DNA of 64,000 nucleotides from Rathayibacter sp. SW19 (GCF_030866825.1 NZ_CP133020.1:2728001-2792000); one strand, 5' to 3'. Shown: positions 17,593-27,445, counted from the first letter of the stretch. Numbers and translations are program-made. Notes: generated by a model from the letters alone, not told the origin.

Positions 17593-19863
17593 CTACGCGG
17601 TGAGCCTGGCTCGCCCACGCAAGAGCTGATCCGTCTGCGGCAGCAGCGAGACCGGCAGGAAGAGTGCCCGGGCTCGCACACCGATCGGTGCGCGCGTGGC
17701 AAGGGCATTCAGTACCGCCCGTAGCTCGTCCGCCCGGTCAGGATCGATCATGCCGTGCCCCGGCCGACCGAATTCTTCGCGTTCTGTGGCTTCCAACAGT
17801 GATTCGAGCCCGGCGCTTGCGGCAGGATCGGAATCGATGAGTTCTCCGATCCTCACGGCGAATGCACGCGGCGTTTCGGTGTCAGGCACTGCGATGCGCA
17901 AATCGCGGGCACTCTGCCTCAACTCCTTCCAGGCTAGCCGCGGACTGCCCCACTCGTCGCGCAGCAGTCGCAATCGCGACCGACGCTGCCAGCGGCGCAC
18001 CCCGGCAGGCAGGAGCAGCAACGCAAGGAGGAAGATGGCGACCAGAACGCTTGAGACGACAGCACCGAGTTCCTGCGCTGCGGTGGTCTGGGTCGGAACG
18101 CCGCTGAGATTCGTTTTGTCCGGGCCCGGCGCAAGTGCCCCGGGGGAACGTGACGGAACGGTCGAATTCGGCACCGACGAGGTCGCGCCGCCCGGAATCG
18201 TGTATGCAGGGAGCGAACCTCTGCTGACCGTGGGCTCGAACTGCACCCAGCCCACTCCGGAGAAGTACAGTTCTGGCCACGCGTGCAGCTCATCTGATGT
18301 GACGCCGAACAGTGTCTGCCCGTTTCGGGACCCAACAACCGTGCCGGGCAGATACCCGATGCCGATCCGAGACGGGATGCCGAGCGTGCGGGCCATGATC
18401 GCCATCGCGGATGCGAAATGCACACAATATCCGCTTTTGACCTTCAGGAACGCCGCGATGGACTGCATGCTGTCGCCGTCGTAAGAATTGTGCACGGGAG
18501 CGGTGGTCGAGTATACGAAACCGTCATTTTGGAAGTAATTCTGCAACGCCACCGCCTTTTCGTACTCGGTGGTGGCTCCCTGAGTGACCGTTGCGGCTGT
18601 TCGGGCGATGATCGACGGCGCATCGAACGGAACGAAGAGATCGTGTGCTGCGACGGTCTCTGGAATGGCACCCGTCGCATCCGCCAGCTGCTGCGCCTTC
18701 GGCTCGAGGTCGAGGCCTTCCACCCGATAGGACTGCCCCTGTGTGGTCGAGGTCACGCCGGAAACGGTGAGGTCCGTGGTGTTCCACTGCCACGATCCCT
18801 GCAGCCCCTGCACGCCGGTCGCCGGATAGGGTGCCGGGATCCACGCGCTCTCCATGTTCTGGATCTGCACGTCCGTTTCGATCTTCGTCGACGCGACACC
18901 CGCCGCCAGCCCGGGCACTGGGCCGAAATTGCCGCTTGCCGGCAGGCTCTTCGTCGATCCGTCTCTGTGACGCCAGATCGTGCCCGTGAATTGGTCCAAT
19001 GCGGTCAACCGCAGATACGGCGTGGTCTTGGCCGTCGTGGTGTATGTGAAAACGGGCACAGGCGCCGGGCGGCGCAGGTCTGCTCCCAGATCGATCAGCG
19101 GGTTGACCCCCGCCCCGATCAGGATGCCGCTGCCGGCGATCCCCTGCCGCCCGATCTGCTGGAATCCGGGTGCCGTGGTCGACAGCGTCAGCGCCACAAC
19201 AGTCACCGCGGCGGCCACGGACAACGACATTCCTAGTTCACCCCAGCCATTGCTGCGCCGCCGCGTGTCGACACGCAAGACGAGCAGGTATGCGGCAATG
19301 CAGGCGACCAGTGACAACGGCGAGATGCCGGTCGGCAGCAGCAGGGACGGCACGATCAACATGACAGCCATGACGATCGCGGTCAGTGCCGGACGACGCG
19401 CCGCGCACGCGATCAGGTCAAGCAGCAGAGCAGCAATCCCGGCGAACAGTGTGATCAGAAACAGAAATTCGGGCAGAGAGTCGGCGGGCACCGCTTGCTG
19501 ATCGAGCGAAACGCGAGCAAGCGCAAACAATTCACCGAACCGCTGAAATGTCGCGGGGGTCGGCACGAAGGCGACGACGGAATGCCCGCCGCCGAACGAC
19601 GCCGTCAGCACGGCGAGCAATTCAACGGCACCGATGATCGGCACTGCGAGCCGCGGTACGCCGAGCGTACGCAGCCCCGCAGCGCTCAGCAGAAGCAGAA
19701 TAGATATCCCGGTGAAGGCGAACCACCAACTCGGGCCGTCGATCAATCCGATCATCCCTGTGCTCGCAGCCGTGGCGAGTACAACGAGGGAAGCGGTCAT
19801 CCCCCACTGGCCGTCATGTACACGGGCTCGCGCCACGGTGCGCTGAAAAGTGACACTAACCAT
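17593..19863 (-). CDS. TgpA-like transglutaminase-domain membrane protein
   Basis: This protein of about 756 residues has an N-terminal block of six or so membrane helices (DUF3488 type), an extracytoplasmic transglutaminase-like domain and a C-terminal helix with a cytoplasmic DUF4129-like tail. The catalytic Cys is in GYCVHFASA and His in DELHAWPE; the third position is in FEPTVSRG. ATG at 19863 overlaps the DUF58 stop by eight bases and was preferred over a longer frame. It forms an operon with DUF58 and MoxR genes, a common arrangement whose function is largely unknown. Confidence 0.9.
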   Translation of the reverse strand: MVSVTFQRTVARARVHDGQWGMTASLVVLATAASTGMIGLIDGPSWWFAFTGISILLLLSAAGLRTLGVPRLAVPIIGAVELLAVLTASFGGGHSVVAFVPTPATFQRFGELFALARVSLDQQAVPADSLPEFLFLITLFAGIAALLLDLIACAARRPALTAIVMAVMLIVPSLLLPTGISPLSLVACIAAYLLVLRVDTRRRSNGWGELGMSLSVAAAVTVVALTLSTTAPGFQQIGRQGIAGSGILIGAGVNPLIDLGADLRRPAPVPVFTYTTTAKTTPYLRLTALDQFTGTIWRHRDGSTKSLPASGNFGPVPGLAAGVASTKIETDVQIQNMESAWIPAPYPATGVQGLQGSWQWNTTDLTVSGVTSTTQGQSYRVEGLDLEPKAQQLADATGAIPETVAAHDLFVPFDAPSIIARTAATVTQGATTEYEKAVALQNYFQNDGFVYSTTAPVHNSYDGDSMQSIAAFLKVKSGYCVHFASAMAIMARTLGIPSRIGIGYLPGTVVGSRNGQTLFGVTSDELHAWPELYFSGVGWVQFEPTVSRGSLPAYTIPGGATSSVPNSTVPSRSPGALAPGPDKTNLSGVPTQTTAAQELGAVVSSVLVAIFLLALLLLPAGVRRWQRRSRLRLLRDEWGSPRLAWKELRQSARDLRIAVPDTETPRAFAVRIGELIDSDPAASAGLESLLEATEREEFGRPGHGMIDPDRADELRAVLNALATRAPIGVRARALFLPVSLLPQTDQLLRGRARLTA

Positions 19864-21220
19864 GGCGAGTGGCCTCCGAATACAGACGGGAGGCCTCTCG
19901 CCACGCCGTTTGCGGGTCATCTCCTGAGCTGACCGTGACGCAGGTGAAGCCCGCGCGCACGAGGTCATCGTCGCCGAGGCGACTCGCGCCGCCGAGCAAG
20001 AAGGCGACGGCGGGGTCGCATTGATGGCGCACAGAGGCGAGCACCGTCACATCGCTCAGTCCGCCGTCGACGAGCACGGCGAATACCGGCACGGCTTTGC
20101 CACCACGGCGCAGGCCGTCGGCGAGGATGTCGCCGGCGCTCGAGGCGTCTCGCTCACGCTGACGAGCAGACTGACCGACCTGCCGAACGGACGCGAGATT
20201 GGCCAACAGAAGCTGTTCGCCTGCTGGAAGTTCGAACGACGCCGCGGCCGAGCCGAGCACTCCGAGGCGACCCGCCCCCGTGCGCCCGGAGAACTGCACG
20301 CGTCCTGTCTCCACGACATTCACCACGAACCCCTCGTTCAACAGATGGGAACCGAGCGCCGCGACCAGGGTGACAGCCTGTTCGAATGCGGCGTTACGCG
20401 AGTGATGACGCGTGACGTGCCGGTCGGTGCGGGCCGCGCGGCGGGTGTCGAACAGAATCCAGGCGTTCGGGTCACTGCGCTGCTCTTCTTGGCGCACCAT
20501 GAGTTTGTCGTGCCGGGCAGTCGCGCGCCAGTGCACTCGGCGCAACGGGTCACCTGTGCGATATTCGCGCGCGATCAACTCGTCTGCACTCGGAATGCTA
20601 TGCCGCAACAGCTCGTATTCGGTGCCTTCGGTGGTGGCGGTGTCCAGCTCGCCGTGGGCAAGTGGAACAACACGCGGGGTGACCAGCAGGGGTCGTTCAC
20701 CGCCGACCGCATACTCGGCGCGAGCAAGCCCGAACGGATCAAGGCGGGCCAGGAGCACGGGGCCGACCTCGTACACCCCGCGATGCTGGGTGCGGATGCG
20801 ATAGTGCAGCGTGGCCGTGTCCGGCCGGTTCCTGGTGGGCAGCCCGTGCTCGGCAAGCCACGGTAAGGGGGCTGGCCCCGGCGCACTCAAGCCCGTGCCG
20901 ACCATGTCGCGCCAGCGCATCGGCGACGGTGAGCGGGAGCCGTGATTGCGCACGGTCAGTGTCGCCTGAGCTTCCTCACCCGTCGCGACGATTTCAGGCG
21001 AGAAGGAGCGCGAAACGCTCAGCCACGGGCGATCGAGCACGAGCGCCAGCATTGCGGCTGGAGGGAGCACTGTCAGCACCAGCCCCACGAAAAGCAGGTC
21101 GACACGGCCCAACCACACGGCGCCGATGAACGCAAGGATTCCAGCTGTCTCCAGCGCCCACCCGCGCAAGGTGGGCCGCGGGCGCGTCACCCGCGGCATC
21201 CGCTCGCGCGCCCCGGACAT
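19856..21220 (-). CDS. DUF58-domain protein
   Basis: This is a membrane-anchored protein of 454 residues. Two hydrophobic helices lie near residues 25-70, a beta-rich middle follows, and the DUF58 signature YRTGDPLRRVHWRATARHDKLMVR appears in split form around residue 220-245. DUF58 proteins have a von Willebrand A-like fold and usually act with a MoxR ATPase, encoded here immediately upstream with three bases between. The target is unknown. Its end overlaps the TgpA-like gene. Confidence 0.9.
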   Translation of the reverse strand: MSGARERMPRVTRPRPTLRGWALETAGILAFIGAVWLGRVDLLFVGLVLTVLPPAAMLALVLDRPWLSVSRSFSPEIVATGEEAQATLTVRNHGSRSPSPMRWRDMVGTGLSAPGPAPLPWLAEHGLPTRNRPDTATLHYRIRTQHRGVYEVGPVLLARLDPFGLARAEYAVGGERPLLVTPRVVPLAHGELDTATTEGTEYELLRHSIPSADELIAREYRTGDPLRRVHWRATARHDKLMVRQEEQRSDPNAWILFDTRRAARTDRHVTRHHSRNAAFEQAVTLVAALGSHLLNEGFVVNVVETGRVQFSGRTGAGRLGVLGSAAASFELPAGEQLLLANLASVRQVGQSARQRERDASSAGDILADGLRRGGKAVPVFAVLVDGGLSDVTVLASVRHQCDPAVAFLLGGASRLGDDDLVRAGFTCVTVSSGDDPQTAWREASRLYSEATRHG

Positions 21221-21223
21221 GGT

Positions 21224-22252
21224 TCAGCTCGTCGAACTCGGCACAGGGGTCGCCGCAACGATCCGCTCGATGATCTCTGCGATCAGCGGCGCACTTTCGT
21301 GGTGCTGGCCCATTGCCCGGCTGGTGGGCAACAGGCGATGGCCCAGCACGGGCACAGCAAGGATGTCGATGTCGTCGGGCAACACGAAGTCGCGTCCGTC
21401 CAACGCAGCGCGCGCCTTTGCGGCGCGCACGAGCTGCAAGGTCGCACGCGGGCTGGCTCCGAGCCGCAATTCGCCATCCTGTCGAGTGGCCCTGGCAATA
21501 TCGACCGCGTAGCGTTTGACGGCGACGGATGCGAACACCCGACGCGCAGTGGCCATCATCGCACGCAACCGGTCGACTGTGACAACAGCACCGATACGCG
21601 ACAGCGGGCTCGACGTGTCCCGCCCGTGCAACATGTCCATCTCGGCTTCTTCGTCTGGATAGCCCATCGCGATCCGTGCCATAAACCGGTCGCGTTGAGC
21701 CTCGGGCAGGGCGTAAGTGCCTTCCATCTCGATGGGGTTCTGGGTTGCTACCACGATGAACGGGCTGGACAGCGGATAGGTCGATCCATCAACGGTGACC
21801 TGGCGCTCCTCCATGCACTCCAGCAGCGCCGATTGAGTCTTCGGGCTGGCCCGATTGATTTCGTCGCCGATGACGATGTTGGCGAACACGGCACCCGGTT
21901 TGAACTCGAAGCGCCGCTCGGCCTGGTTGTACACCGACACGCCTGTGACGTCGCTGGGCAGCAGATCGGGGGTGAACTGGATGCGGCTGACCGAGCAATC
22001 GACCGACTTCGCGAGAGACTTCGCGAGCATCGTCTTTCCGACGCCGGGCACATCTTCGATCAGCAGGTGTCCCTCCGCCAGCAGCACGGTCAGCGCCGTC
22101 TGTACCGCTTCGTGCTTTCCGTCGATGACGGACTCAACGTTCACGGCGATCTGACCGGCTGCCCGTTGCAGCTCTGCCAGCTCCATCTCTCCTGTTTCTG
22201 CTTCAGGAGCGACAGACGAGTCGGTCGGTTGCCGGGTTGGGAAGCTGTTCAT
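21224..22252 (-). CDS. MoxR-family AAA+ ATPase
   Basis: MoxR ATPases are thought to act as chaperones for metal insertion or assembly with vWA-domain partners. The protein has Walker A DVPGVGKTMLAK, Walker B VIGDEINRASPKTQ, sensor 1 (VATQNP) and a C-terminal lid. At 342 residues it is of normal length. Its GTG/ATG start overlaps the coaD stop (ATGA), so coaD, moxR, DUF58 and tgpA-like genes form one transcription unit. Confidence 0.94.
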   Translation of the reverse strand: MNSFPTRQPTDSSVAPEAETGEMELAELQRAAGQIAVNVESVIDGKHEAVQTALTVLLAEGHLLIEDVPGVGKTMLAKSLAKSVDCSVSRIQFTPDLLPSDVTGVSVYNQAERRFEFKPGAVFANIVIGDEINRASPKTQSALLECMEERQVTVDGSTYPLSSPFIVVATQNPIEMEGTYALPEAQRDRFMARIAMGYPDEEAEMDMLHGRDTSSPLSRIGAVVTVDRLRAMMATARRVFASVAVKRYAVDIARATRQDGELRLGASPRATLQLVRAAKARAALDGRDFVLPDDIDILAVPVLGHRLLPTSRAMGQHHESAPLIAEIIERIVAATPVPSSTS

Positions 22253-22731
22253 GACTCGTGCAGATAGTCATAGACAGCCCGCGGTACATACGGGCTGACG
22301 TCGCCGCCGAGCGCGGACACCTGCCGCACAAGCGAACTCGAGACGTGCGCGTTCGCCGGATTCGGCAGCAGGAAGATCGTCTCGACCTGCGCGAGGTTGC
22401 GGTTCACGATCGCCATCGGAGTCTCGTAGGCGACATCGATCTGCGAACGGATGCCCTTCACGAGAACTTGGGCGCCGACATCCGTGCAGTAATCGACGAG
22501 CAGGCCGACACTCCACGATGCGACGAGGATATTGCCGGCAATGCGGGCATCTTTGATCGATTGCTCGAGCAGAGCAACGCGCTGGGCGATCGGCAGCAGC
22601 GCCGCCTTGTCCGGGTTGTGCACGACGAGCACGTGCACCTCGTCGAACAGCCTTGCGGCGCGCTCAATCACATCGAGGTGACCCAGCGTGACGGGGTCGA
22701 ACGATCCAGGGACAACGGCGATCCTGTTCAT
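22249..22731 (-). CDS. coaD: Phosphopantetheine adenylyltransferase
   Basis: CoaD makes dephospho-CoA from 4'-phosphopantetheine and ATP, the penultimate step of CoA synthesis. The 160-residue protein has the nucleotidyltransferase motif GSFDPVTLGHLDVI, a KGIRSQIDVAYE segment and VSSSLVRQVSALGGD near the C terminus, all standard. It heads the operon continuing into the MoxR gene. The recG gene lies upstream in the same direction with about 95 bases between. Confidence 0.96.
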   Translation of the reverse strand: MNRIAVVPGSFDPVTLGHLDVIERAARLFDEVHVLVVHNPDKAALLPIAQRVALLEQSIKDARIAGNILVASWSVGLLVDYCTDVGAQVLVKGIRSQIDVAYETPMAIVNRNLAQVETIFLLPNPANAHVSSSLVRQVSALGGDVSPYVPRAVYDYLHES

Positions 22732-22810
22732 AGGCTTCCAGGATAGTCGTTCACGGTTATCCTTTCGTTACCGATTGCTGACCGAATGATGTCCGTCTGA
22801 GCGTGCCCTC

Positions 22811-22844
22811 AGTTCTTCGCAAGAAATCAGTTCTTCGCAAGAAA
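22811..22844. repeat. 18-bp tandem duplication at the recG 3' end
   Basis: AGTTCTTCGCAAGAAA occurs at 22811-22826 and 22829-22844. On the minus strand each copy encodes FLAKN followed by a TGA stop, so the end of recG is duplicated just beyond its own stop codon without changing the protein. Confidence 0.85.
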
Positions 22845-25052
22845 GTCGCGCTCCGACTCGTCGAGGCGGCGCGCCAGCGCGGCCGCGAGCGCCGGATGGC
22901 CCGTCAGCTGCGGATCTGCCGAGAGCACGCCCTCCGCCAACTCACGCGCGAACGTGATGACGACTCCGTCGCGCGCCACACGCAATAGTCGAAGTGAGGA
23001 GCGCCCACCGGATTGTTCGTTGCCGAGAACGTCGCCCTCCCGGCGCAGTTCGAGATCGACCTCGGCCAGGGCGAAGCCGTCCAGCGTCGATGCAACAGCA
23101 TCCACACGCTGTCGGGCCAGCGTCTCTGCTTCTGCCCAGGTCACAAACAAGCAGAGGCCGGGGTGCTCACCCCTGCCCACGCGGCCGCGCAATTGGTGCA
23201 GCTGTGACACCCCGAACCGGTCCGCGTCGAGCACGATCATCGCCGACGCGTTCGGCACGTCGACTCCGACCTCGATCACGGTCGTCGCCACGAGCAGATC
23301 GATCTCGCCGGCTGCGAAGGCGCGCATGACGGACTCTTTTTCATCGCCCGACATGCGGCCGTGCAAGGCGGTGATGCGTGCCGAAGCCAAAGCGGGATTC
23401 CGCGTGACCGCCGCGAACGTGGACTCGACGGATGCCATGGGCCGCGCCGATTCGGCAAGCTCCTCATCACCCGCCTCACGAATCTTCGCACTGATCGCAG
23501 GGCAGACGACGAACACCTGATGCCCCGCGGCTATCTCCTCCGCCGCGCGCGTCCACACACGGCGTTCCCAAACCGGATGCTCCGCCAGCGGTACGACAAA
23601 GTTCTCAATCGGCTGTCGGCCTGCCGGCAATTGGGTGATCGTCGAGACATCCAGGTCGCCGAAAACCGTCATGGCGACGGTACGCGGAATCGGAGTGGCA
23701 GTGAGCACCAGAACGTGCGGCGGCGTCGCCCCCTTCAACCGCAGCGCCTCGCGCTGGTCAACGCCGAAGCGGTGCTGCTCATCGACCACGATCAGACCGA
23801 GATCGTAAAAGGTGACAGCGTCGTGCAGCAGAGCATGAGTACCGACGACGATGCGGGCTTGCCCGGAGATCGTGCGCAGCAGCGCCTTCTTGCGCGCCGC
23901 GGCCGGGAGCTGACCGGTGATCAGCGTCGGCACCAGTTCTGCCGCGAGGTCCGGGCCGAGGATGGCTGCGATCGAACGCAGGTGCTGGGCAGCCAGCACC
24001 TCGGTAGGTGCCAGTAGGGCCGCCTGGCCGCCCGCATCCGCGACCGCGAGCATGGCCCGCAGCGCGACCAGCGTCTTGCCGCTGCCGACTTCGCCCTGCA
24101 CAAGCCGATTCATCGGAGCTTCCTCCGCCAAATCATGTGCGATCTCCGCTCCGACGATGCGCTGATCGTCGGTCAGCGTGAAAGGCAGCGCCGCGTCGAA
24201 CCGTTCCAGATAACCGCCGGCACGGGGAACCCTGGGCAGTGCACGCGCGCTGCGTGCGGCGGCCCTCTGCTGTAGCAGCGCCACCTGAAGAACGAATGCT
24301 TCATGGAAGCGAAGGGTGTCTCTGGCGTGCAGCCAGTCGGCATCCGTTTGCGGATTGTGGATGAGTTCCAGTGCCTTGCGGTACGGCAGGAGCGTCGCAG
24401 CTGTGCGCACGGTCTCTGGGATCGGGTCGGCTATCACGCCAAGGGATGCGAACGCCTGCACGACGCACTTGCGTACGTCCCAACTGGTCACGGTCGATGT
24501 CGCCGGGTAGATCGGAACCGGCGTCATTGCCCAGCGCAGGGCAGCCGCGGAATCACCATCGAACGCGTCGGATTGCTCGGCGAAGAGTTCGTAGTTCGGG
24601 TGCGTCAGTTGCAGCGTGCCGTGATAATCGGAGACCGTGCCCGCGAAGACGCCGCGCAGACCGGGTTTCAGCTGTTCTGCACGCCACGCCTGGTTGAAGA
24701 ATGTGAGGCTGAGCAGGCCGGTGCCGTCGGTGATCTTCGCCTCGACGATCGAGCCGCGCTTGGTCTTCATGTCGCGTTTGCTGACGGAGAGCACTTCGCC
24801 GACGATCGTGACGGCTTCGCCCACCGGCAGGCCGTTCAGCGCCGTCAGCTCACCTCGCCGAGCGTATCGGCGAGGATAGTGGCTGAGCAGATCGCCGACG
24901 GTGATCATGCCGAATGCCTTCTTCAACACGGCGGCACTCCTGCCGCCGAGAACACCGGTCAGCTTGCTGTCCAAGCCGACCCCGACTGCACGATCTCCGA
25001 CCTCGCGAGCGCCGGCACTCCGCACGCCTCTGCTGGGTGACGGTGCGGACAT
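22827..25052 (-). CDS. recG: ATP-dependent DNA helicase RecG
   Basis: RecG reverses stalled replication forks and processes D- and R-loops. The 741-residue protein has an N-terminal OB-fold wedge region (about 60-180), helicase motif I GEVGSGKTLVALRA, motif II VVDEQHRFG, motif III LTATPIPRT, and motif VI QLRGRVGRG, followed by the C-terminal TRG segment. It is divergent from rsmD. The start is the ATG at 25052; no better internal start is evident. Confidence 0.96.
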   Translation of the reverse strand: MSAPSPSRGVRSAGAREVGDRAVGVGLDSKLTGVLGGRSAAVLKKAFGMITVGDLLSHYPRRYARRGELTALNGLPVGEAVTIVGEVLSVSKRDMKTKRGSIVEAKITDGTGLLSLTFFNQAWRAEQLKPGLRGVFAGTVSDYHGTLQLTHPNYELFAEQSDAFDGDSAAALRWAMTPVPIYPATSTVTSWDVRKCVVQAFASLGVIADPIPETVRTAATLLPYRKALELIHNPQTDADWLHARDTLRFHEAFVLQVALLQQRAAARSARALPRVPRAGGYLERFDAALPFTLTDDQRIVGAEIAHDLAEEAPMNRLVQGEVGSGKTLVALRAMLAVADAGGQAALLAPTEVLAAQHLRSIAAILGPDLAAELVPTLITGQLPAAARKKALLRTISGQARIVVGTHALLHDAVTFYDLGLIVVDEQHRFGVDQREALRLKGATPPHVLVLTATPIPRTVAMTVFGDLDVSTITQLPAGRQPIENFVVPLAEHPVWERRVWTRAAEEIAAGHQVFVVCPAISAKIREAGDEELAESARPMASVESTFAAVTRNPALASARITALHGRMSGDEKESVMRAFAAGEIDLLVATTVIEVGVDVPNASAMIVLDADRFGVSQLHQLRGRVGRGEHPGLCLFVTWAEAETLARQRVDAVASTLDGFALAEVDLELRREGDVLGNEQSGGRSSLRLLRVARDGVVITFARELAEGVLSADPQLTGHPALAAALARRLDESERDFLAKN

Positions 25053-25143
25053 GCACCGAGTCTAAAGCGCGCCACCGACACCCAGCCCCGCGCGGTCGGG
25101 CCCACCCTGCATCGCCCGGGATCGGACGGTAGCGTTGAAGCCG

Positions 25144-25728
25144 ATGACACGAATCGTTTCCGGCTTCGCCGGCTCGCTCACCCTTGCGGTTCCTCGTTCG
25201 GGCACCCGGCCGACGAGCGATCGCGTGCGCGAGGCGATGTTCTCAGCGCTGGTCGCCCGCAATGCAGTTCACGACGCTAACGTGCTGGATCTGTACGCGG
25301 GATCCGGCGCACTGGGGTTGGAGGCGGCGAGCCGGGGGGCGGCATCCGTTGTGCTGGTCGAACGCAGTAGGGCTGCGGCAGAGATCTGCCGAGCCAACGC
25401 CTCGGCGATCCTCACAGCGGCGAAAGGGCGCGCCGCACCGAGGCTGAGCACCGTCGTGTCCTCCGTTCGCGGTTTTCTGGCCGGGCACTCAGCGGCGGCA
25501 GGCGGCTTTCAGCTGGTGTTCCTCGACCCGCCGTATGACCTGCCTGAGAGAGAACTGACAGAGGATCTGGCCACCCTCGAACCGCTGCTCACGGACGACG
25601 CGGTTGTCGTCGTCGAGCGAAGCGCTCGTTCACAGGAGCCGACCTGGCCGCCGCTGCTCACCCTGGATCGACGCAAGGTCTATGGCGACACCGCGGTGTG
25701 GACCGCCGATCGCATCGTCGCCGAATAG
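25144..25728 (+). CDS. rsmD: 16S rRNA (guanine(966)-N(2))-methyltransferase
   Basis: RsmD methylates G966 of 16S rRNA using S-adenosylmethionine. The sequence shows the RsmD start (RIVSGFAGSL..P....RPTSDRVREAMFS), SAM-binding LDLYAGSGALGLEAASRG and the catalytic FLDPPYDL motif. ATG at 25144 was chosen over an in-frame TTG at 25135. It is divergent from recG and convergent with thiL. Confidence 0.94.
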   Translation: MTRIVSGFAGSLTLAVPRSGTRPTSDRVREAMFSALVARNAVHDANVLDLYAGSGALGLEAASRGAASVVLVERSRAAAEICRANASAILTAAKGRAAPRLSTVVSSVRGFLAGHSAAAGGFQLVFLDPPYDLPERELTEDLATLEPLLTDDAVVVVERSARSQEPTWPPLLTLDRRKVYGDTAVWTADRIVAE

Positions 25729-25781
25729 CCGACGCGTCGCACGCTGCACAGCACGCGTCGCGGCCGGTAGCGCGGTGCAGC

Positions 25782-26837
25782 TCAGCCCCGCGCGCCGTTC
25801 CAACCGGCATACGGGTCCCAGCCGCCGAGGCCGGTGTACGGCAGGCCGTCGACGAGGAGCCCGTCGCCCGCGACGACGGTGCCGATCCGGCGGAAACCGT
25901 CTGGGAGCGGCGCCGCCGGTGGAAAGCACGCCAACAGGCTGTGATCTTCGCCGCCGACCAGGGCGCGGTCCGGTTCCGCACCGAGCGCGGAACGCTCAAG
26001 ATCGATGGCGACGCCGGATGCCTGCGCAATCCGCCGCGCATCCAGCGCCAACCCGTCACTGAGGTCGAGCATCGCTCGCGCATCGCCCCGCGCAGCGGCA
26101 ACTCCCGCAGCGATCGGCGGATGCGGCCGCAGCTGGGCCTCGACTGCGACGCGGTGCTCGCGGCGCAGGGAAGCGGCCAACCGGGCGTCCGGCGAGCCAT
26201 CAGCATCCGTTGCATGCCGAAACAGCAGCGCCAACCCGGCAGCAGCGCCGCCGAGATCGCCTGCGACCGCCACCACATCATCGATCCGCGCCCCGGATCG
26301 CAGAACGGGCGCCCGCCCTTCGAGATCGCCGAACGCCGTCACGGCGATCGTGAAGGTGTCAGACGCCGACAGGTCGCCGCCGACGACACCGCAGCCTGGT
26401 GCGAGTTCTGCGCACGCTTCCCGCAACCCGTCGGCGATGCCCTCGAGCACGACGACCGACGTCGTGCGCGGAGCAGCAATCGCGACCAGCAATGCCGTCG
26501 GGCGCGCACCCATCGCGGCAACATCCGCAAGATTGGATGCCGCTGCCTTCCAGCCAAGATCGACGGGGGACGACCATGCGAAGCGGAAGTCCGGACCGTG
26601 CACCATCAAGTCCGTCGTGACGACGTAACGCCCATCCGGGGCGGAAAGGACAGCAGCATCGTCACCGGGCCCGACAAGCGCGGCATCCGAGAGCGGCAGC
26701 CGCGGGAAGATGCGGCGCAAAGCATCGATCTCGCTGACCGCCTGCAGCGTGTCGGCCGGCTGCAGCGTGTCAGCCGGCTGCAGCGTATCGGCCGGCTGCA
26801 GCGTATCGGCCGGTTCGTCGGGTTCAGACATCGTCAT
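25782..26837 (-). CDS. thiL: Thiamine-monophosphate kinase
   Basis: ThiL phosphorylates thiamine monophosphate to the active diphosphate. The family core is present: GPGDDAAVL, TTDLMVHGPDF, NLADVAAMGA, GGDLSASD and MLDLSDGLALD. The N terminus is unusual: residues 9-32 are four exact PADTLQ hexapeptides encoded by an 18-bp tandem repeat (26742-26813), before the normal start of homology near ALRRIFPRL. The first ATG at 26837 has no strong ribosome site. The DUF3515 gene diverges 25 bp away. Confidence 0.93.
   Translation of the reverse strand: MTMSEPDEPADTLQPADTLQPADTLQPADTLQAVSEIDALRRIFPRLPLSDAALVGPGDDAAVLSAPDGRYVVTTDLMVHGPDFRFAWSSPVDLGWKAAASNLADVAAMGARPTALLVAIAAPRTTSVVVLEGIADGLREACAELAPGCGVVGGDLSASDTFTIAVTAFGDLEGRAPVLRSGARIDDVVAVAGDLGGAAAGLALLFRHATDADGSPDARLAASLRREHRVAVEAQLRPHPPIAAGVAAARGDARAMLDLSDGLALDARRIAQASGVAIDLERSALGAEPDRALVGGEDHSLLACFPPAAPLPDGFRRIGTVVAGDGLLVDGLPYTGLGGWDPYAGWNGARG
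26742..26813. repeat. 18-bp tandem repeat, four copies, in thiL
   Basis: Four contiguous units (26742, 26760, 26778, 26796), each CTGCAGCGTRTCRGCCGG, differ only at two third-codon positions. On the minus strand each codes PADTLQ, so the number of units can change without breaking the thiL frame. Confidence 0.95.
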
Positions 26838-26862
26838 GCTTCAAACGGTAGCCTGGATCGCG

Positions 26863-27405
26863 ATGACTCTTCGGCCCGCACGTATGCTGGCGGCACTCCC
26901 TCTGCTGCTGGCGGCCGGCCTGCTCGGCGCGTGCACCCCGATCGTGACGATGACGGCGGCGCCGGACTCCAACAATCCCGGGTGTGCGGAAATCTCCGTG
27001 CGGCTGCCAGACAGCATCGCCGGCCATGCGCAGCGGGACACGGATGCGCAGGCGACGAGTGCGTGGGGCAGCCCTGCTGTCGTGCTGCTACGCTGCGGCG
27101 TCCCTCCGATCGGCCCGACCACCAAGCCGTGTCTGACGGCCAACGGCATCGACTGGGTGCTCGAGAACGATCCGCTCTCCTCCGCGCTGCGCTACATCAC
27201 CTTCGGGCGCGTCCCGGCGACGGAGGTCGTCATTCAGCACGGAGGTGGCGGAGTCTCGGACGCGAGCGTGATGGCCGACCTCGCCAGCGCGATCGGCAGC
27301 GTTCCTCAGTCGAAGAACCTCAGGTGCGTCACGGCCGCCGACGTACCGGCGCCGACGCCCACCACCAACCCGACGGCCACCACAAGCCCCACTCCCAGTC
27401 CCTGA
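26863..27405 (+). CDS. DUF3515 family lipoprotein
   Basis: This is a predicted lipoprotein: a hydrophobic N terminus ends in the lipobox LLGAC about residue 25, and the mature part contains LRCGVPPIGPTT.PC and GIDWVLEND, typical of the actinobacterial DUF3515 family found between thiL and ddl. The C terminus is Pro/Thr-rich. ATG at 26863 (MTLRPARM) was selected because it places the signal peptide correctly; the longer upstream frame is the thiL repeat in antisense. Function is unknown. Confidence 0.88.
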   Translation: MTLRPARMLAALPLLLAAGLLGACTPIVTMTAAPDSNNPGCAEISVRLPDSIAGHAQRDTDAQATSAWGSPAVVLLRCGVPPIGPTTKPCLTANGIDWVLENDPLSSALRYITFGRVPATEVVIQHGGGGVSDASVMADLASAIGSVPQSKNLRCVTAADVPAPTPTTNPTATTSPTPSP

Positions 27406-27445
27406 TCGAGCAGCACCGCAGTCTATTCGGGGTGCTCCGACAGGC

